Both the position numbers and the translations under genes were made by a program. Below are positions 1-7,538 of a DNA stretch of 20,230 nt, one piece after another (the stretch's first letter is position 1; every line of letters starts with the position of its first letter). This stretch comes from Scatosoma sp045128055 (GTDB lineage Bacteria; Bacillota; Clostridia; Christensenellales; Borkfalkiaceae): the NCBI GenBank assembly GCA_045128055.1, contig JBGVRC010000069.1, forward strand, positions 1 to 20,230, in the 5' to 3' direction. The notes under the pieces are model-generated. The model was not told where the DNA came from, searched no databases, and saw only the letters and a program-made list of their open reading frames with translations.

Positions 1-1548
1 TGCGTAGTCCCTATGATTGATACGGATACTTTCGTTAGAAAACAATGTGAATATTTCTTCTTCCTTTTCCGCAAGAGAAATGAGTTCAATATCCGTAATC
101 CCCATTTCATCAAATACTTCTTTTACGGCGGAAAGCTGTCCTTTACCGCCATCAATGATAATCAAATCAGGCTTAGGGAAACGCTCTTCTTCGTCCGTAC
201 CTAATTTGGCAAGACGGCGGCGCATCATTTCTTGATGCGAAGCGTAATCGTTCGCGCCTTCTACTGTCTTAATTTTAAATCTTCGATAGCTTGTTTTCTC
301 CGCTTCGCCGTCCACAAAAACTACCATCGAACCGACCTTATCTACGCCGCTGACGTTGGAAATATCATAACATTCCATACGTTTGGGGTATTTTTTCAAA
401 CCGAGAATATCCTTTAAACGTTGGCAGGCGTTTTTCGTCATATCGTCTTTATGTTTGATTTTGTCAATCGATTTAGATAGATATTCCGCCGCGTTCTTTT
501 CCGCCATATCAAGCAGTTGGCGCTTAATGCCTTGCTTCGCTAAAATAATATCCACTTTTTTGCCGTGCTTTTCTTTAAAATACCTTTCTAAAAGCTCTTT
601 TTCGCAAAAATCTTGGACAATCAGCTCGTCAGGAATTTCGTGTGAGCCGTAAAATTGTATAATAAACGCCGTCAAAGCGTCCGTTTCAGAAAGCGATCCG
701 TCTTCCAAAGCGTAATTGCTGCCGCCTTGCATAACGCCGCTTCTCGTCACCAAAACATTGACCGACGAATATAAAAAATTCGTTTTTAAGGCAATTACGT
801 CCGCATTTATAGCGCGGTTCAGGGCAGTAATTCGCTTTAATTTCAGCTTTGAAAGCATAGCAAGCTTTTCGCGGTATTGCATCGCCATTTCAAATTCTTC
901 GTTTTGCGCAAACGATAGCATTTTTTCTTGCAAAATCTCTTCGGCTTGCTCATAATTGCCGTCCAAAAAGGAAACCGCAGCTTTCACGCGTTCGGCGTAT
1001 TCTTCTTTGCTGCACAAATGCGCGCACGGAGCAAAGCAACGCCCCAAATGATATTCCAAACAAGGTTTTTTAGGCTTTTCGTTTATAGTGGTTGTACAAG
1101 TGCGCACGTTATATACGGACGTTAAGATATCCAACAAATCGCCGCAACGCACCCCACCCATAAACGGACCGAAGTATTTACCGTCCTTTTTAATTTTTCG
1201 TGTGATGGAAAAACGGGGAAAGTCTTGCTTGGTTTCCACCTTGATATACGGATACGTTTTATCATCTTTTAAAAGAATATTATACTTTGGTTTATATTTT
1301 TTAATTAAATTATTTTCTAGCGCAAGCGCGTCGATTTCCGTCTGCGTAATGATATAATAAAAATCGGCAATATTTTCTACCATTGCCATAACTTTTTCCG
1401 TTTTCGCGGAAGCGTGAAAATATTGGCGTACGCGATTTTTTAACACGCGCGCCTTTCCCACGTATATCACAACTCCGTCTTTATCAAGCATAATATATAC
1501 GCCCGGAGCGTCGGGTAATAAATTGAGTTTTTCTTTCAATTCGCCCAT
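1..1548 (-). CDS. uvrC: UvrABC excinuclease subunit C, C-terminus cut by window edge
   Basis: UvrC makes both incisions around a damaged base after UvrA/UvrB loading, in cytoplasmic nucleotide excision repair. Reading in from ATG at 1548 gives 516 uninterrupted codons to the window edge; the usual length is about 600, so roughly the last 80-90 residues (the helix-hairpin-helix region) are missing. Visible are the GIY-YIG nuclease domain (GVYIM at 16-20, IYVGKA at 28-33, ALENN near 76-80), a cysteine cluster (C151, C163, C171, C175, C179) like the one reported to bind an Fe-S cluster in some UvrC proteins, a UvrB-binding UVR-type helix, and the RNase H-like nuclease with ECYDISN and IIDGGKGQL carrying the catalytic aspartates. 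The N-terminus MGELKEKLNLLPDAPGVY is the normal family start, yet no Shine-Dalgarno precedes it and the promoter lies directly upstream. Identification is secure; the product is truncated only by the window. Confidence 0.97.
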   Translation of the reverse strand, partial: MGELKEKLNLLPDAPGVYIMLDKDGVVIYVGKARVLKNRVRQYFHASAKTEKVMAMVENIADFYYIITQTEIDALALENNLIKKYKPKYNILLKDDKTYPYIKVETKQDFPRFSITRKIKKDGKYFGPFMGGVRCGDLLDILTSVYNVRTCTTTINEKPKKPCLEYHLGRCFAPCAHLCSKEEYAERVKAAVSFLDGNYEQAEEILQEKMLSFAQNEEFEMAMQYREKLAMLSKLKLKRITALNRAINADVIALKTNFLYSSVNVLVTRSGVMQGGSNYALEDGSLSETDALTAFIIQFYGSHEIPDELIVQDFCEKELLERYFKEKHGKKVDIILAKQGIKRQLLDMAEKNAAEYLSKSIDKIKHKDDMTKNACQRLKDILGLKKYPKRMECYDISNVSGVDKVGSMVVFVDGEAEKTSYRRFKIKTVEGANDYASHQEMMRRRLAKLGTDEEERFPKPDLIIIDGGKGQLSAVKEVFDEMGITDIELISLAEKEEEIFTLFSNESIRINHRDYA

Positions 1549-1554
1549 ATATAC

Positions 1555-1583
1555 ATTATATATCAAAACGTAAAATTTTGCAA
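1555..1583 (-). promoter_or_regulatory. Sigma-A-type promoter of uvrC, predicted leaderless
   Basis: On the minus strand, -35 TTGCAA (1578-1583) and a consensus -10 TATAAT (1555-1560) are separated by exactly 17 bases. Seven bases after the -10 is the A of the uvrC ATG (1548), so the likely start of transcription coincides with the start codon. Seen directly: the boxes and spacing. Inferred: the start site. Confidence 0.75.
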
Positions 1584-1606
1584 GAAAATAAACGAAAAAT
1601 ATTTCT

Positions 1607-1945
1607 TTAACAGCCCAAAAACTCAATTCCTTTTAAGATTACGTCCGTCACCGCGTCGTTTGTCAAGCTGTAAAAGACAATTTTACCCTGCCTACAACAT
1701 TTTACAATCCCTGCACTCTTTAAAAAACGAAGTTGATGGGAAACCGTCGTTTGGTTGATATCCAAAATTCGGGATAAATCAGTAACACAAAGCTCGCTTA
1801 TCGCAAGCGCAGATAAAATTTTCACTCTTGTATAATCGGCAAAGACGGAAAAAAAGCACACGACGCCTTCGAGAATATCTCCTTGCGGAACGTAGTCTTC
1901 AATCAGGCCTTGCGTGCGCTTGTCTAAAAGTAACATTTGTGACAT
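1607..1945 (-). CDS. ArsR/SmtB-family metal-responsive transcriptional repressor
   Basis: A 112-residue winged-helix regulator of the ArsR/SmtB family, which normally represses metal-resistance genes and lets go of DNA when metal binds. The HTH runs about residues 38-80: FADYTRVKILSAL, then ELCVTDLSRIL, then the recognition helix TVSHQLRFLKSAG, followed by the wing (GKIVFYSL). It has the ELCV segment with C53 where several members of the family bind metal or arsenite, but only one cysteine there instead of CxC. Other thiols are C30, C83, C84 and a C-terminal C112. No alpha-5 histidine site is visible, so the inducer cannot be read from sequence. It lies 101 bases downstream of copA on the same strand, so copper or another soft metal is the natural guess. 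The start at 1945 has AGGAG nine bases upstream. No terminator separates it from uvrC. Confidence 0.9.
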   Translation of the reverse strand: MSQMLLLDKRTQGLIEDYVPQGDILEGVVCFFSVFADYTRVKILSALAISELCVTDLSRILDINQTTVSHQLRFLKSAGIVKCCRQGKIVFYSLTNDAVTDVILKGIEFLGC

Positions 1946-1954
1946 ATGTATATC

Positions 1955-1975
1955 TCCTAATATGCTTCGTTAGGA
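1955..1975. repeat. Inverted repeat over the arsR ribosome-binding site
   Basis: TCCTAA (1955-1960) and TTAGGA (1970-1975) form a perfect 6-base inverted repeat with a 9-base centre. The left arm contains the arsR Shine-Dalgarno AGGAG when read on the minus strand. It could be an operator half-pair for the ArsR protein or an mRNA hairpin masking the ribosome-binding site; short arms mean chance is possible. Confidence 0.4.
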
Positions 1976-2046
1976 ATATGATACCACGCATGTTACGAAA
2001 ATTTTTGTTTAAATTTGTCGATTTGTTAAAGAATTTGTATAATTTG

Positions 2047-2256
2047 TTAAGAGATTTTCTTTACTTCGTATCCTGCGTTTGTGACAGCGGTAACAAGCGT
2101 TTCATTCTCTACGTTTTCCACACATTCCACCACGGCAGTCTTCTTTTTTAAATTGACTTCCACCGATACAACCCCGTCAATTTCCTGCAATGCTTTCGTA
2201 ACGTGCGCAACGCAATGCTGACACATCATTCCTTCAATTTTTAAAGTCTTTTTCAT
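2047..2256 (-). CDS. copZ: Embedded copper chaperone CopZ, internal in-frame start inside copA
   Basis: The last 69 codons of copA, from Met739, form a complete HMA-fold copper chaperone (MKKTLKIEGMMCQHC...). Stand-alone bacterial CopZ proteins are typically 68-70 residues, so the length fits exactly. The internal ATG at 2256 is preceded by a full AAGGAG (2263-2268) at 6 bases, an ideal initiation site and better than that of copA itself. Seen directly: domain, ATG, Shine-Dalgarno, reading frame. Inference: ribosomes initiate here and release a soluble chaperone that delivers Cu(I) to the pump made from the same mRNA. The simplest history is a copA-copZ gene pair whose intergenic stop codon was lost. 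C-terminal HMA fusions occur in other clostridial copper ATPases; I do not know whether their internal start sites are used. Confidence 0.6.
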   Translation of the reverse strand: MKKTLKIEGMMCQHCVAHVTKALQEIDGVVSVEVNLKKKTAVVECVENVENETLVTAVTNAGYEVKKIS

Positions 2257-4470
2257 ATCATTCTCCTTATTATCGATTTGCTTATTCTTTTCAAAACACA
2301 TCAAGCGCAAAGCGTTTAAAACTACGCAAAGAGAGCTTAAACTCATACACAGAGCGCCTATCATAGGATTCAACGTGATTCCAGCAAACGCAAGCGCGCC
2401 AGCCGCTACGGGAATGGCTATGCAATTATAGAAAAACGCCCAAAAAAAGTTTTGCTTTATGTTACGTACGGTCTTTTGGCTCAACGAAATCATAGTAGAA
2501 ATAAGCCGCAAATCACCGCGAGATAAAATAACGTCCGCCGAATCCATCGCTACGTCCGTTCCGTTGCCCATAGCCACACCGATATCCGCTTCTTTTAACG
2601 CGGGACTGTCGTTAATACCGTCGCCGACCATCGCTACAACACCGCCTACCTTTTGCACGCGTTCGATGGCCGCCTTTTTATCTTCGGGCAACGCCTGCGC
2701 AAAATAATCGTCAATGCCGACGTCCATCGCAATCGCCTTAGTTACGTTTTCATTATCGCCCGTCAGCATACCAACCCGAACGCCTTTTGCTTTTAATTGC
2801 GCAATAGCCGTTTTGCTCTCTTCTTTTAAAACGTCCGCTATGGCAAATACGGCAAGCAACTTTTCTTCATCCGCAAAAAACACAGCCGTTTTGCCCTGTT
2901 TGGAGTATTCTTTTTCCAAAGCAAAACACTTTTTATCGTCAGTTTTTTCTAATAGACGGCGATTCCCTAAACGGTAGGTTTTTCCATTAAAAACCCCTTT
3001 CGCGCCCTTACCGATTTCGTAGGAATATTCCGCTATTTCCGTTGTTTCGTCTACGTTTTTAGAAGTAGCGTATTCGCATATACATTCGGCAATCGGGTGA
3101 TTAGAACGCTTTTCAATCGCGTAAGCAATTTGCAAAACAGCTTCTTCCCCTGCGTAGCAAACAAAGTCCGTCACTTTGGGTTGCCCTTCCGTCAACGTCG
3201 CCGTTTTATCCAATAAAACGCAGTTGATATCTTTCGCTTTTTGCAAAGTTTCCGCGTCCTTGTACAATATCCCCAGGGACATAGCTCTTCCCGTCGCTGC
3301 CATTACCGCAACGGGGGTAGCCAAACCCAAAGAACAAGGGCAAGAAATCACCAAAACGGAAATAGCATAATTCGCCGCTTGGGCGATATCGCGCGTCAAC
3401 AGCATCCAAATTAAAAACGTTAGCAAAGCGATAATCGACACAAACGGCACAAAAACCGCCGCAATTTTATCGGCAATTTTTTGCAAAGGCGCTTTACTGC
3501 TGCCCGCTTCTTTCACCATTTTAACGATTTGGGAAAGCGTAGTATCCGCGCCGACTCTTTCCGCCACGATTTTTAAAAATCCGCTTTTAACAACGTCCGC
3601 ACTAGTTACTTCGCTGCCTGCAAACACTTCCAAGGGCATACTTTCACCCGTAATTGCAGCCCTATCCACAAATGCGTGTCCGTCCATTACTTTTCCGTCC
3701 ACCGGCACGTATTCGCCTTGTTTTACAATTAAAATATCCCCTTTTTTAATATCGGAAAAGGCTATTTTTTCTTCTTTGCTTTCACGGAAAACCGTAACAA
3801 CGTTAGGCATCAGCGCAATCAATTTTTCTATTTCGTCGCCCGTTTTTCTCTTAGATTTTTCTTCCAACCATTTGCCAAGGGTTACCAGCCCCAAAATCAT
3901 TGCCGCCGATTCGTAAAAAAGGTGCGGCGGATTGCTTTGTGTGTTGGAGCAAAAGAATATCAGCATCCATACAAGACTGTAAATATAGGAAATCGCCGAG
4001 CCCATCATAACAAGGGTATCCATATTTGGAACGCACTTTATCAAAGCTTTTATACCGCTCGTATAAAATTTAAAATTGACGATAATTACGATAAGAGCCA
4101 GCAATGCCTGCAAAGAAAAATTTATCCAATGCGGCGGCGTAGGCAAAGAAATCATATGCCCCATTGAAAGGTACATAATCGGAATTAAAAATATAATAGA
4201 GATAAGAAAACGTTTTTTTAATAGATCGGGTTGCGCCTTCTTCGATTGTAAGGCTTGTTCGTTATACAACGTTGCGCCATACCCTAAATCGATGACCGTT
4301 TGAATAAGCTTTTCCTTAGTAAGCTTGTCTTCGTCGTATTCGACGACCATCGTTTCGCCCATAAGAGAAACTTCCGCTTTTTCTACCCCGTCCAAACGAC
4401 AAATAGCGCGCTCAATCCCCGCCGAGCACGCCGAACAACTCATACCGCTGATAGAAAATTTATCTTTCAT
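2047..4470 (-). CDS. copA: Copper-exporting P1B-type ATPase CopA with C-terminal CopZ-like domain
   Basis: An 807-residue membrane pump using ATP to export Cu(I). Order: N-terminal HMA domain with GMSCSAC (C12, C15); membrane helices from about 87; actuator TGES (274-277); metal site SCPCS (376-380); phosphorylation motif at 421-425; nucleotide-domain HP (458-459); hinge GDGIND (616-621); YN (681-682) and MSLSS (709-713) in the last helices, the Cu(I)-specific pattern of the P1B-1 group. The ATPase proper ends with NALRLMCFEK near 728; a short linker then leads to a second HMA domain (MMC-QHC, C750 and C753). Two oddities: the phosphorylation motif reads DKTAT where DKTGT is nearly invariant, and the C-terminal domain keeps its own ribosome-binding site and ATG (separate entry). 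The start at 4470 has GGAG eight bases upstream. arsR follows, suggesting a metal-regulated unit. The family call is secure; activity with DKTAT is untested. Confidence 0.95.
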   Translation of the reverse strand: MKDKFSISGMSCSACSAGIERAICRLDGVEKAEVSLMGETMVVEYDEDKLTKEKLIQTVIDLGYGATLYNEQALQSKKAQPDLLKKRFLISIIFLIPIMYLSMGHMISLPTPPHWINFSLQALLALIVIIVNFKFYTSGIKALIKCVPNMDTLVMMGSAISYIYSLVWMLIFFCSNTQSNPPHLFYESAAMILGLVTLGKWLEEKSKRKTGDEIEKLIALMPNVVTVFRESKEEKIAFSDIKKGDILIVKQGEYVPVDGKVMDGHAFVDRAAITGESMPLEVFAGSEVTSADVVKSGFLKIVAERVGADTTLSQIVKMVKEAGSSKAPLQKIADKIAAVFVPFVSIIALLTFLIWMLLTRDIAQAANYAISVLVISCPCSLGLATPVAVMAATGRAMSLGILYKDAETLQKAKDINCVLLDKTATLTEGQPKVTDFVCYAGEEAVLQIAYAIEKRSNHPIAECICEYATSKNVDETTEIAEYSYEIGKGAKGVFNGKTYRLGNRRLLEKTDDKKCFALEKEYSKQGKTAVFFADEEKLLAVFAIADVLKEESKTAIAQLKAKGVRVGMLTGDNENVTKAIAMDVGIDDYFAQALPEDKKAAIERVQKVGGVVAMVGDGINDSPALKEADIGVAMGNGTDVAMDSADVILSRGDLRLISTMISLSQKTVRNIKQNFFWAFFYNCIAIPVAAGALAFAGITLNPMIGALCMSLSSLCVVLNALRLMCFEKNKQIDNKENDMKKTLKIEGMMCQHCVAHVTKALQEIDGVVSVEVNLKKKTAVVECVENVENETLVTAVTNAGYEVKKIS
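2263..2268 (-). promoter_or_regulatory. Internal Shine-Dalgarno for the CopZ domain
   Basis: AAGGAG on the minus strand, 6 bases before the in-frame ATG at 2256, inside the coding sequence of copA. As protein it encodes part of the linker between ATPase and HMA domain (KEND), so nothing in the protein fold requires it. Confidence 0.65.
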
Positions 4471-4486
4471 AATACATTCTCCGCTT

Positions 4487-4515
4487 TATATATAACCAAC
4501 GCATAGCAACATAAA
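4487..4515 (-). promoter_or_regulatory. Possible copA promoter
   Basis: A TATATA -10-like box (4487-4492) lies 17 bases from a weak -35, TTTATG (4510-4515), just after the rpmF terminator and upstream of copA. A poor -35 would suit a regulated promoter, but I see no clear ArsR-type operator in this 75-base stretch. Confidence 0.3.
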
Positions 4516-4545
4516 ACAAAAAGTTTTAAAAAATATGTATAACGC

Positions 4546-4573
4546 AAAAAGACGGGTGTATAATCACCCGTCT
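4546..4573 (-). terminator. Rho-independent terminator after rpmF
   Basis: A perfect 9-base stem (4550-4558 with 4565-4573), 6-base loop and five T on the minus strand, 25 bases past the rpmF stop codon. It closes the pta-ackA-yceD-rpmF unit and insulates copA. Confidence 0.9.
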
Positions 4574-4597
4574 GATTGTCCAGTTATACCATCAAAA

Positions 4598-4789
4598 TCA
4601 GTCGTTCTTTTCTGCTTTGGGAGCAACAACTTCTACGCCGTTGTAGTAGCCGCAGTTTTTGCAAACTCTGTGCGCTTCTGCGTATTCGTGACAATGGGGA
4701 CATTCTACAAGAGTAGCCGCCGTTGCTTTGTAGTTTGCAAATCTTTTGTTCGTTCTGCTTTTGGATTGTTTATTCTTAGGTACTGCCAT
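4598..4789 (-). CDS. rpmF: 50S ribosomal protein L32
   Basis: A 63-residue protein of the large ribosomal subunit, matching L32 from end to end: MAVPKNKQSKSRTNKR at the start, then a zinc ribbon with CPHC (C30, C33) and CKNC (C43, C46), so this is the zinc-binding form rather than a cysteine-free paralogue. The start has a GAGGTG Shine-Dalgarno. It lies 38 bases downstream of yceD, the pairing seen widely in bacteria, and is closed by a strong terminator. In many Firmicutes plsX and acpP follow rpmF; here copA follows after the terminator. Confidence 0.97.
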   Translation of the reverse strand: MAVPKNKQSKSRTNKRFANYKATAATLVECPHCHEYAEAHRVCKNCGYYNGVEVVAPKAEKND

Positions 4790-4827
4790 AATAACACCTC
4801 GCGTTTTTTTTCGTATTTATAATCGGT

Positions 4828-5232
4828 TTAATCGTTGTAAGAAATCTCTTCGCATTCACCGCAAGAAAGGATGAACGGCATACTCGCCATAACTGCATCT
4901 TCAACAGCTTGTTGCATATCGACGACCCCGTTTTTGTACCCGTAATCTTCGACGTCTTTTCCCGCCTGGAAATAAGCTGAAAGTTCGCCTTCAATACACA
5001 TAGACGTTTCTTTTAAACAGCGCGAGCATTGCCCTTCCAAACCATAGGAAACCGTGCCCTGCACTTCCAAAGAATCGTCTTCGTATAATTCGTAGTCGAA
5101 TTTCACCTTAACGGGACCGCTGAATTTAACAAACGGTATTTGTATAAACGTTTCAGCAACGGAGTATTCAAACTCCATACTGCCAACGTACTTTTTTTGC
5201 GCGTTAAGTTTTCTAATATCTATTTGCATCAT
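4828..5232 (-). CDS. yceD: YceD/DUF177-family protein linked to 23S rRNA accumulation
   Basis: A 134-residue member of the DUF177/YceD family, found next to rpmF throughout bacteria and implicated in 23S rRNA accumulation or processing in bacteria and plastids; its biochemical activity is not established. The family hallmark is seen as two cysteine pairs, GQCSRCLKE and LSCGECEE, likely a metal site, within a mostly beta N-terminal half and an acidic C-terminal end. The start is ATGATG at 5232/5229. There is no Shine-Dalgarno; instead a near-consensus promoter ends only some 17 bases upstream, giving a predicted 5' leader of about 11 bases. It begins 74 bases downstream of ackA with no clear terminator between, so both read-through and the local promoter can supply transcript. 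Confidence 0.88.
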   Translation of the reverse strand: MMQIDIRKLNAQKKYVGSMEFEYSVAETFIQIPFVKFSGPVKVKFDYELYEDDSLEVQGTVSYGLEGQCSRCLKETSMCIEGELSAYFQAGKDVEDYGYKNGVVDMQQAVEDAVMASMPFILSCGECEEISYND

Positions 5233-5249
5233 AAAAAACCGACTTTACA

Positions 5250-5278
5250 AGTATAGTATATTTAAAAAGCTTTGTCAA
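5250..5278 (-). promoter_or_regulatory. Strong sigma-A-type promoter of yceD-rpmF
   Basis: A perfect -35 TTGACA (5273-5278) and -10 TATACT (5250-5255) with a 17-base spacer on the minus strand. The expected start near 5243 leaves about 11 leader bases before the yceD ATG. Confidence 0.85.
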
Positions 5279-5306
5279 CTTTTTTTCGCAACATTTTTTC
5301 GAATTT

Positions 5307-6500
5307 TTATAATAATTCAACAGTTTCTCGCGCGATTACCACTTCTTCGTTGGTCGGGATTACCAAAACTTTTACTTTGGAGTTTTCGCCCGTAATATCC
5401 AACACCTTTCCGTTATGCTTTTTCGCATTATTTTCCGCGTCAAGTTCCAAACCCAGATATTGCATATTATCGCAAATACCCGCGCGGATATGCGGCATGT
5501 TTTCCCCTACGCCTGCTGTGAAGACAATACAGTCCACTCCATTCATAGCCGCCGCGTACGCGCCAACGTACTTTTTACAATGATAACAGAACATATCCAA
5601 AGCAAGCTGTGCGCGCTTATCCCCGTTTTTGCTTGCAGCCGTAATATCTCTAAAATCGCTGGAAACCCCGGAAATACCCGCAACGCCGCACTTTTTATTC
5701 AAGTAATTCATTGCTTGCGCGATATCCATATTTTCTTTCTTCGCCAAATATTCCACAACCGCAGGATCCACGTCGCCGCTGCGCGTACCCATCGCTACGC
5801 CCGCAAGCGGCGTAAAGCCCATGGACGTATCGATACTCTTGCCGCCGTCGACCGCCGTAATGGACGAACCGTTACCCAAATGGCAAGTGATGATTTTTAA
5901 TTCTTCGGGTTTTTTATTTAAATATTTCGCCGCTTCTTGGGAAACGAATTTATGACTCGTACCATGGAAGCCGTAACGACGAATAGAATATTTTTCGTAA
6001 TCTTCGTACGCAATCGCATACATATACGCATAATCGGGCATCGTGAAGTGGAAGCTGGTATCAAACACGAACGCCATAGGCGTATTCGGCATAGCCGCGC
6101 GGCACGCCTTTACCCCAACGATAGCCGCGGGATTATGTAAAGGAGCAAGCTCGCAAAGTTCTTCCATCTTTGCGATGCTATCGTCCGTAACCAAGGTCGG
6201 TTTTTTGAAAACTTCCCCGGAAGCTACGGCGCGATGTCCTACTGCGTCAATATCTGACATTGAAGAAATAACCCCTATTTCTTTGTCCGTCAACGCGTCC
6301 AAAACCAAAGCAACCGCAACCGTATGGTCGGGCATAGGTTGTTCGATTACTTTTTCAAGCCCTTTTGCTTTGTGCGTAAGCCTTGAACCGTCAATACCGA
6401 TTCTTTCACACGTACCTTTTGCAATTACGCCTTCCGTTTCCATATCAATAAGCTGATATTTCAAGGAAGAACTACCTGAATTGATTACAAGAACTTTCAT
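5307..6500 (-). CDS. ackA: Acetate kinase
   Basis: A 397-residue, full-length acetate kinase that converts acetyl phosphate and ADP into acetate and ATP in the cytoplasm, the energy-yielding last step of acetate fermentation. The N-terminal signature VLVINSGSSSLKYQL (residues 3-17), the RRYGFHGTSH segment with the conserved histidine, HLGNGSS, and the MGFTPLAGVAMGTRSGDVDP signature with its conserved arginine are all intact, as is the C-terminal IPTNEEVVIARET. GGAG lies 7 bases before the ATG. It starts 12 bases after pta, so the two are certainly co-transcribed and act in sequence. Confidence 0.98.
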   Translation of the reverse strand: MKVLVINSGSSSLKYQLIDMETEGVIAKGTCERIGIDGSRLTHKAKGLEKVIEQPMPDHTVAVALVLDALTDKEIGVISSMSDIDAVGHRAVASGEVFKKPTLVTDDSIAKMEELCELAPLHNPAAIVGVKACRAAMPNTPMAFVFDTSFHFTMPDYAYMYAIAYEDYEKYSIRRYGFHGTSHKFVSQEAAKYLNKKPEELKIITCHLGNGSSITAVDGGKSIDTSMGFTPLAGVAMGTRSGDVDPAVVEYLAKKENMDIAQAMNYLNKKCGVAGISGVSSDFRDITAASKNGDKRAQLALDMFCYHCKKYVGAYAAAMNGVDCIVFTAGVGENMPHIRAGICDNMQYLGLELDAENNAKKHNGKVLDITGENSKVKVLVIPTNEEVVIARETVELL

Positions 6501-6512
6501 ATCTTCACTCCA

Positions 6513-7511
6513 TTAAAGCTGCGTTTGCAATGCCGTAATAGCTACAGCCGCTACGATATCTTCGGATTTGCAACCGCGGGACAGGTCGTTTAAGGGTTTT
6601 GCAAAACCTTGACAAATAGGACCTACCGCCATAAAGCCGCCAAGGCGTTCGGCGATTTTATAACCGATGTTACCTGCCTGTAAATCAGGGAAAATAAACA
6701 CATTCGCTTGACCCGCTACGTTGGAATCAGGAGCTTTGAGCGCCGCTACGGAAGGTACGATCGCCGCGTCGAATTGCAATTCGCCGTCCAACTTTAAATC
6801 AGGCGCTTTATCTTTTGCAATTTTAACCGCTTCCGCAACCATAGTAACGTTGTCGTGCTTCGCGCTGCCTTTCGTCGAGAACGAGAGCATAGCAACTTTG
6901 GGATCAATACCCGTAATAGCTTTCGCCGAGTTTGCCGTTGCAATAGCGCATTCGGCAAGCCCTTCACTGGTATACGTAGGATTCAAACCGCAGTCCGCGA
7001 AAAATACCATACCGTCAGGGCAATATTGATTGCCTTGGGGGGGACAAATCATAAGATTAAAGCTGGATACGGAAGAAACGCCGGGCGCAGTTTTAATGAT
7101 TTGCAAACCGGGACGAAGCGTATTTGCCGTCGAATGGCAAGCGCCGGACACCAAGCCGTCTACGTCGCCCATTTTTAACATCATAGCGCCAAAATACGTG
7201 CCGTCCGTCAACAATTTTGCCGCTTGTTCGCTCGTCATACCCTTGGACGCGCGAAGTTCGCACAGTTTTGCGTTGTATGCGGGTAATTTATCCGAAGTTA
7301 AAGGATCAACGATGGTTACCCCCGTTAAATCAATTTCGGTGTTTGCCGCTTTTATATCCGCTTCGTTACCGAGCAATACGATTTTCGCTACCCCTTCTTT
7401 TGTCGCGTCCGCCGCGGCTTTTACCACTCTTTTATCTTCCCCTTCGCAAAGAACAATCGTTTTTTGAAGGGCTTTTGCTTTGAGTTTGATTTCATCAAGA
7501 ATATTTCTCAT
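6513..7511 (-). CDS. pta: Phosphate acetyltransferase (short, single-domain form)
   Basis: A 332-residue enzyme that converts acetyl-CoA and phosphate to acetyl phosphate and CoA, feeding the adjacent acetate kinase. The length is that of the catalytic-domain-only form found in Firmicutes and methanogens; the extra N-terminal domains of the E. coli type are absent. Family segments include the VSGACHSTANTLRPGLQII block, FADCGLNP, and the C-terminal GPICQGFAKPLNDLSRGC, which holds the conserved serine, arginine and aspartate. The start has AAGGAG 8 bases upstream. It is the first gene of pta-ackA-yceD-rpmF, with its own good promoter some 90 bases upstream that overlaps the leader of divergent tmcAL. 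Confidence 0.98.
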   Translation of the reverse strand: MRNILDEIKLKAKALQKTIVLCEGEDKRVVKAAADATKEGVAKIVLLGNEADIKAANTEIDLTGVTIVDPLTSDKLPAYNAKLCELRASKGMTSEQAAKLLTDGTYFGAMMLKMGDVDGLVSGACHSTANTLRPGLQIIKTAPGVSSVSSFNLMICPPQGNQYCPDGMVFFADCGLNPTYTSEGLAECAIATANSAKAITGIDPKVAMLSFSTKGSAKHDNVTMVAEAVKIAKDKAPDLKLDGELQFDAAIVPSVAALKAPDSNVAGQANVFIFPDLQAGNIGYKIAERLGGFMAVGPICQGFAKPLNDLSRGCKSEDIVAAVAITALQTQL

Positions 7512-7538
7512 AATTTATCTCCTTGAAAGCCTAAACGC

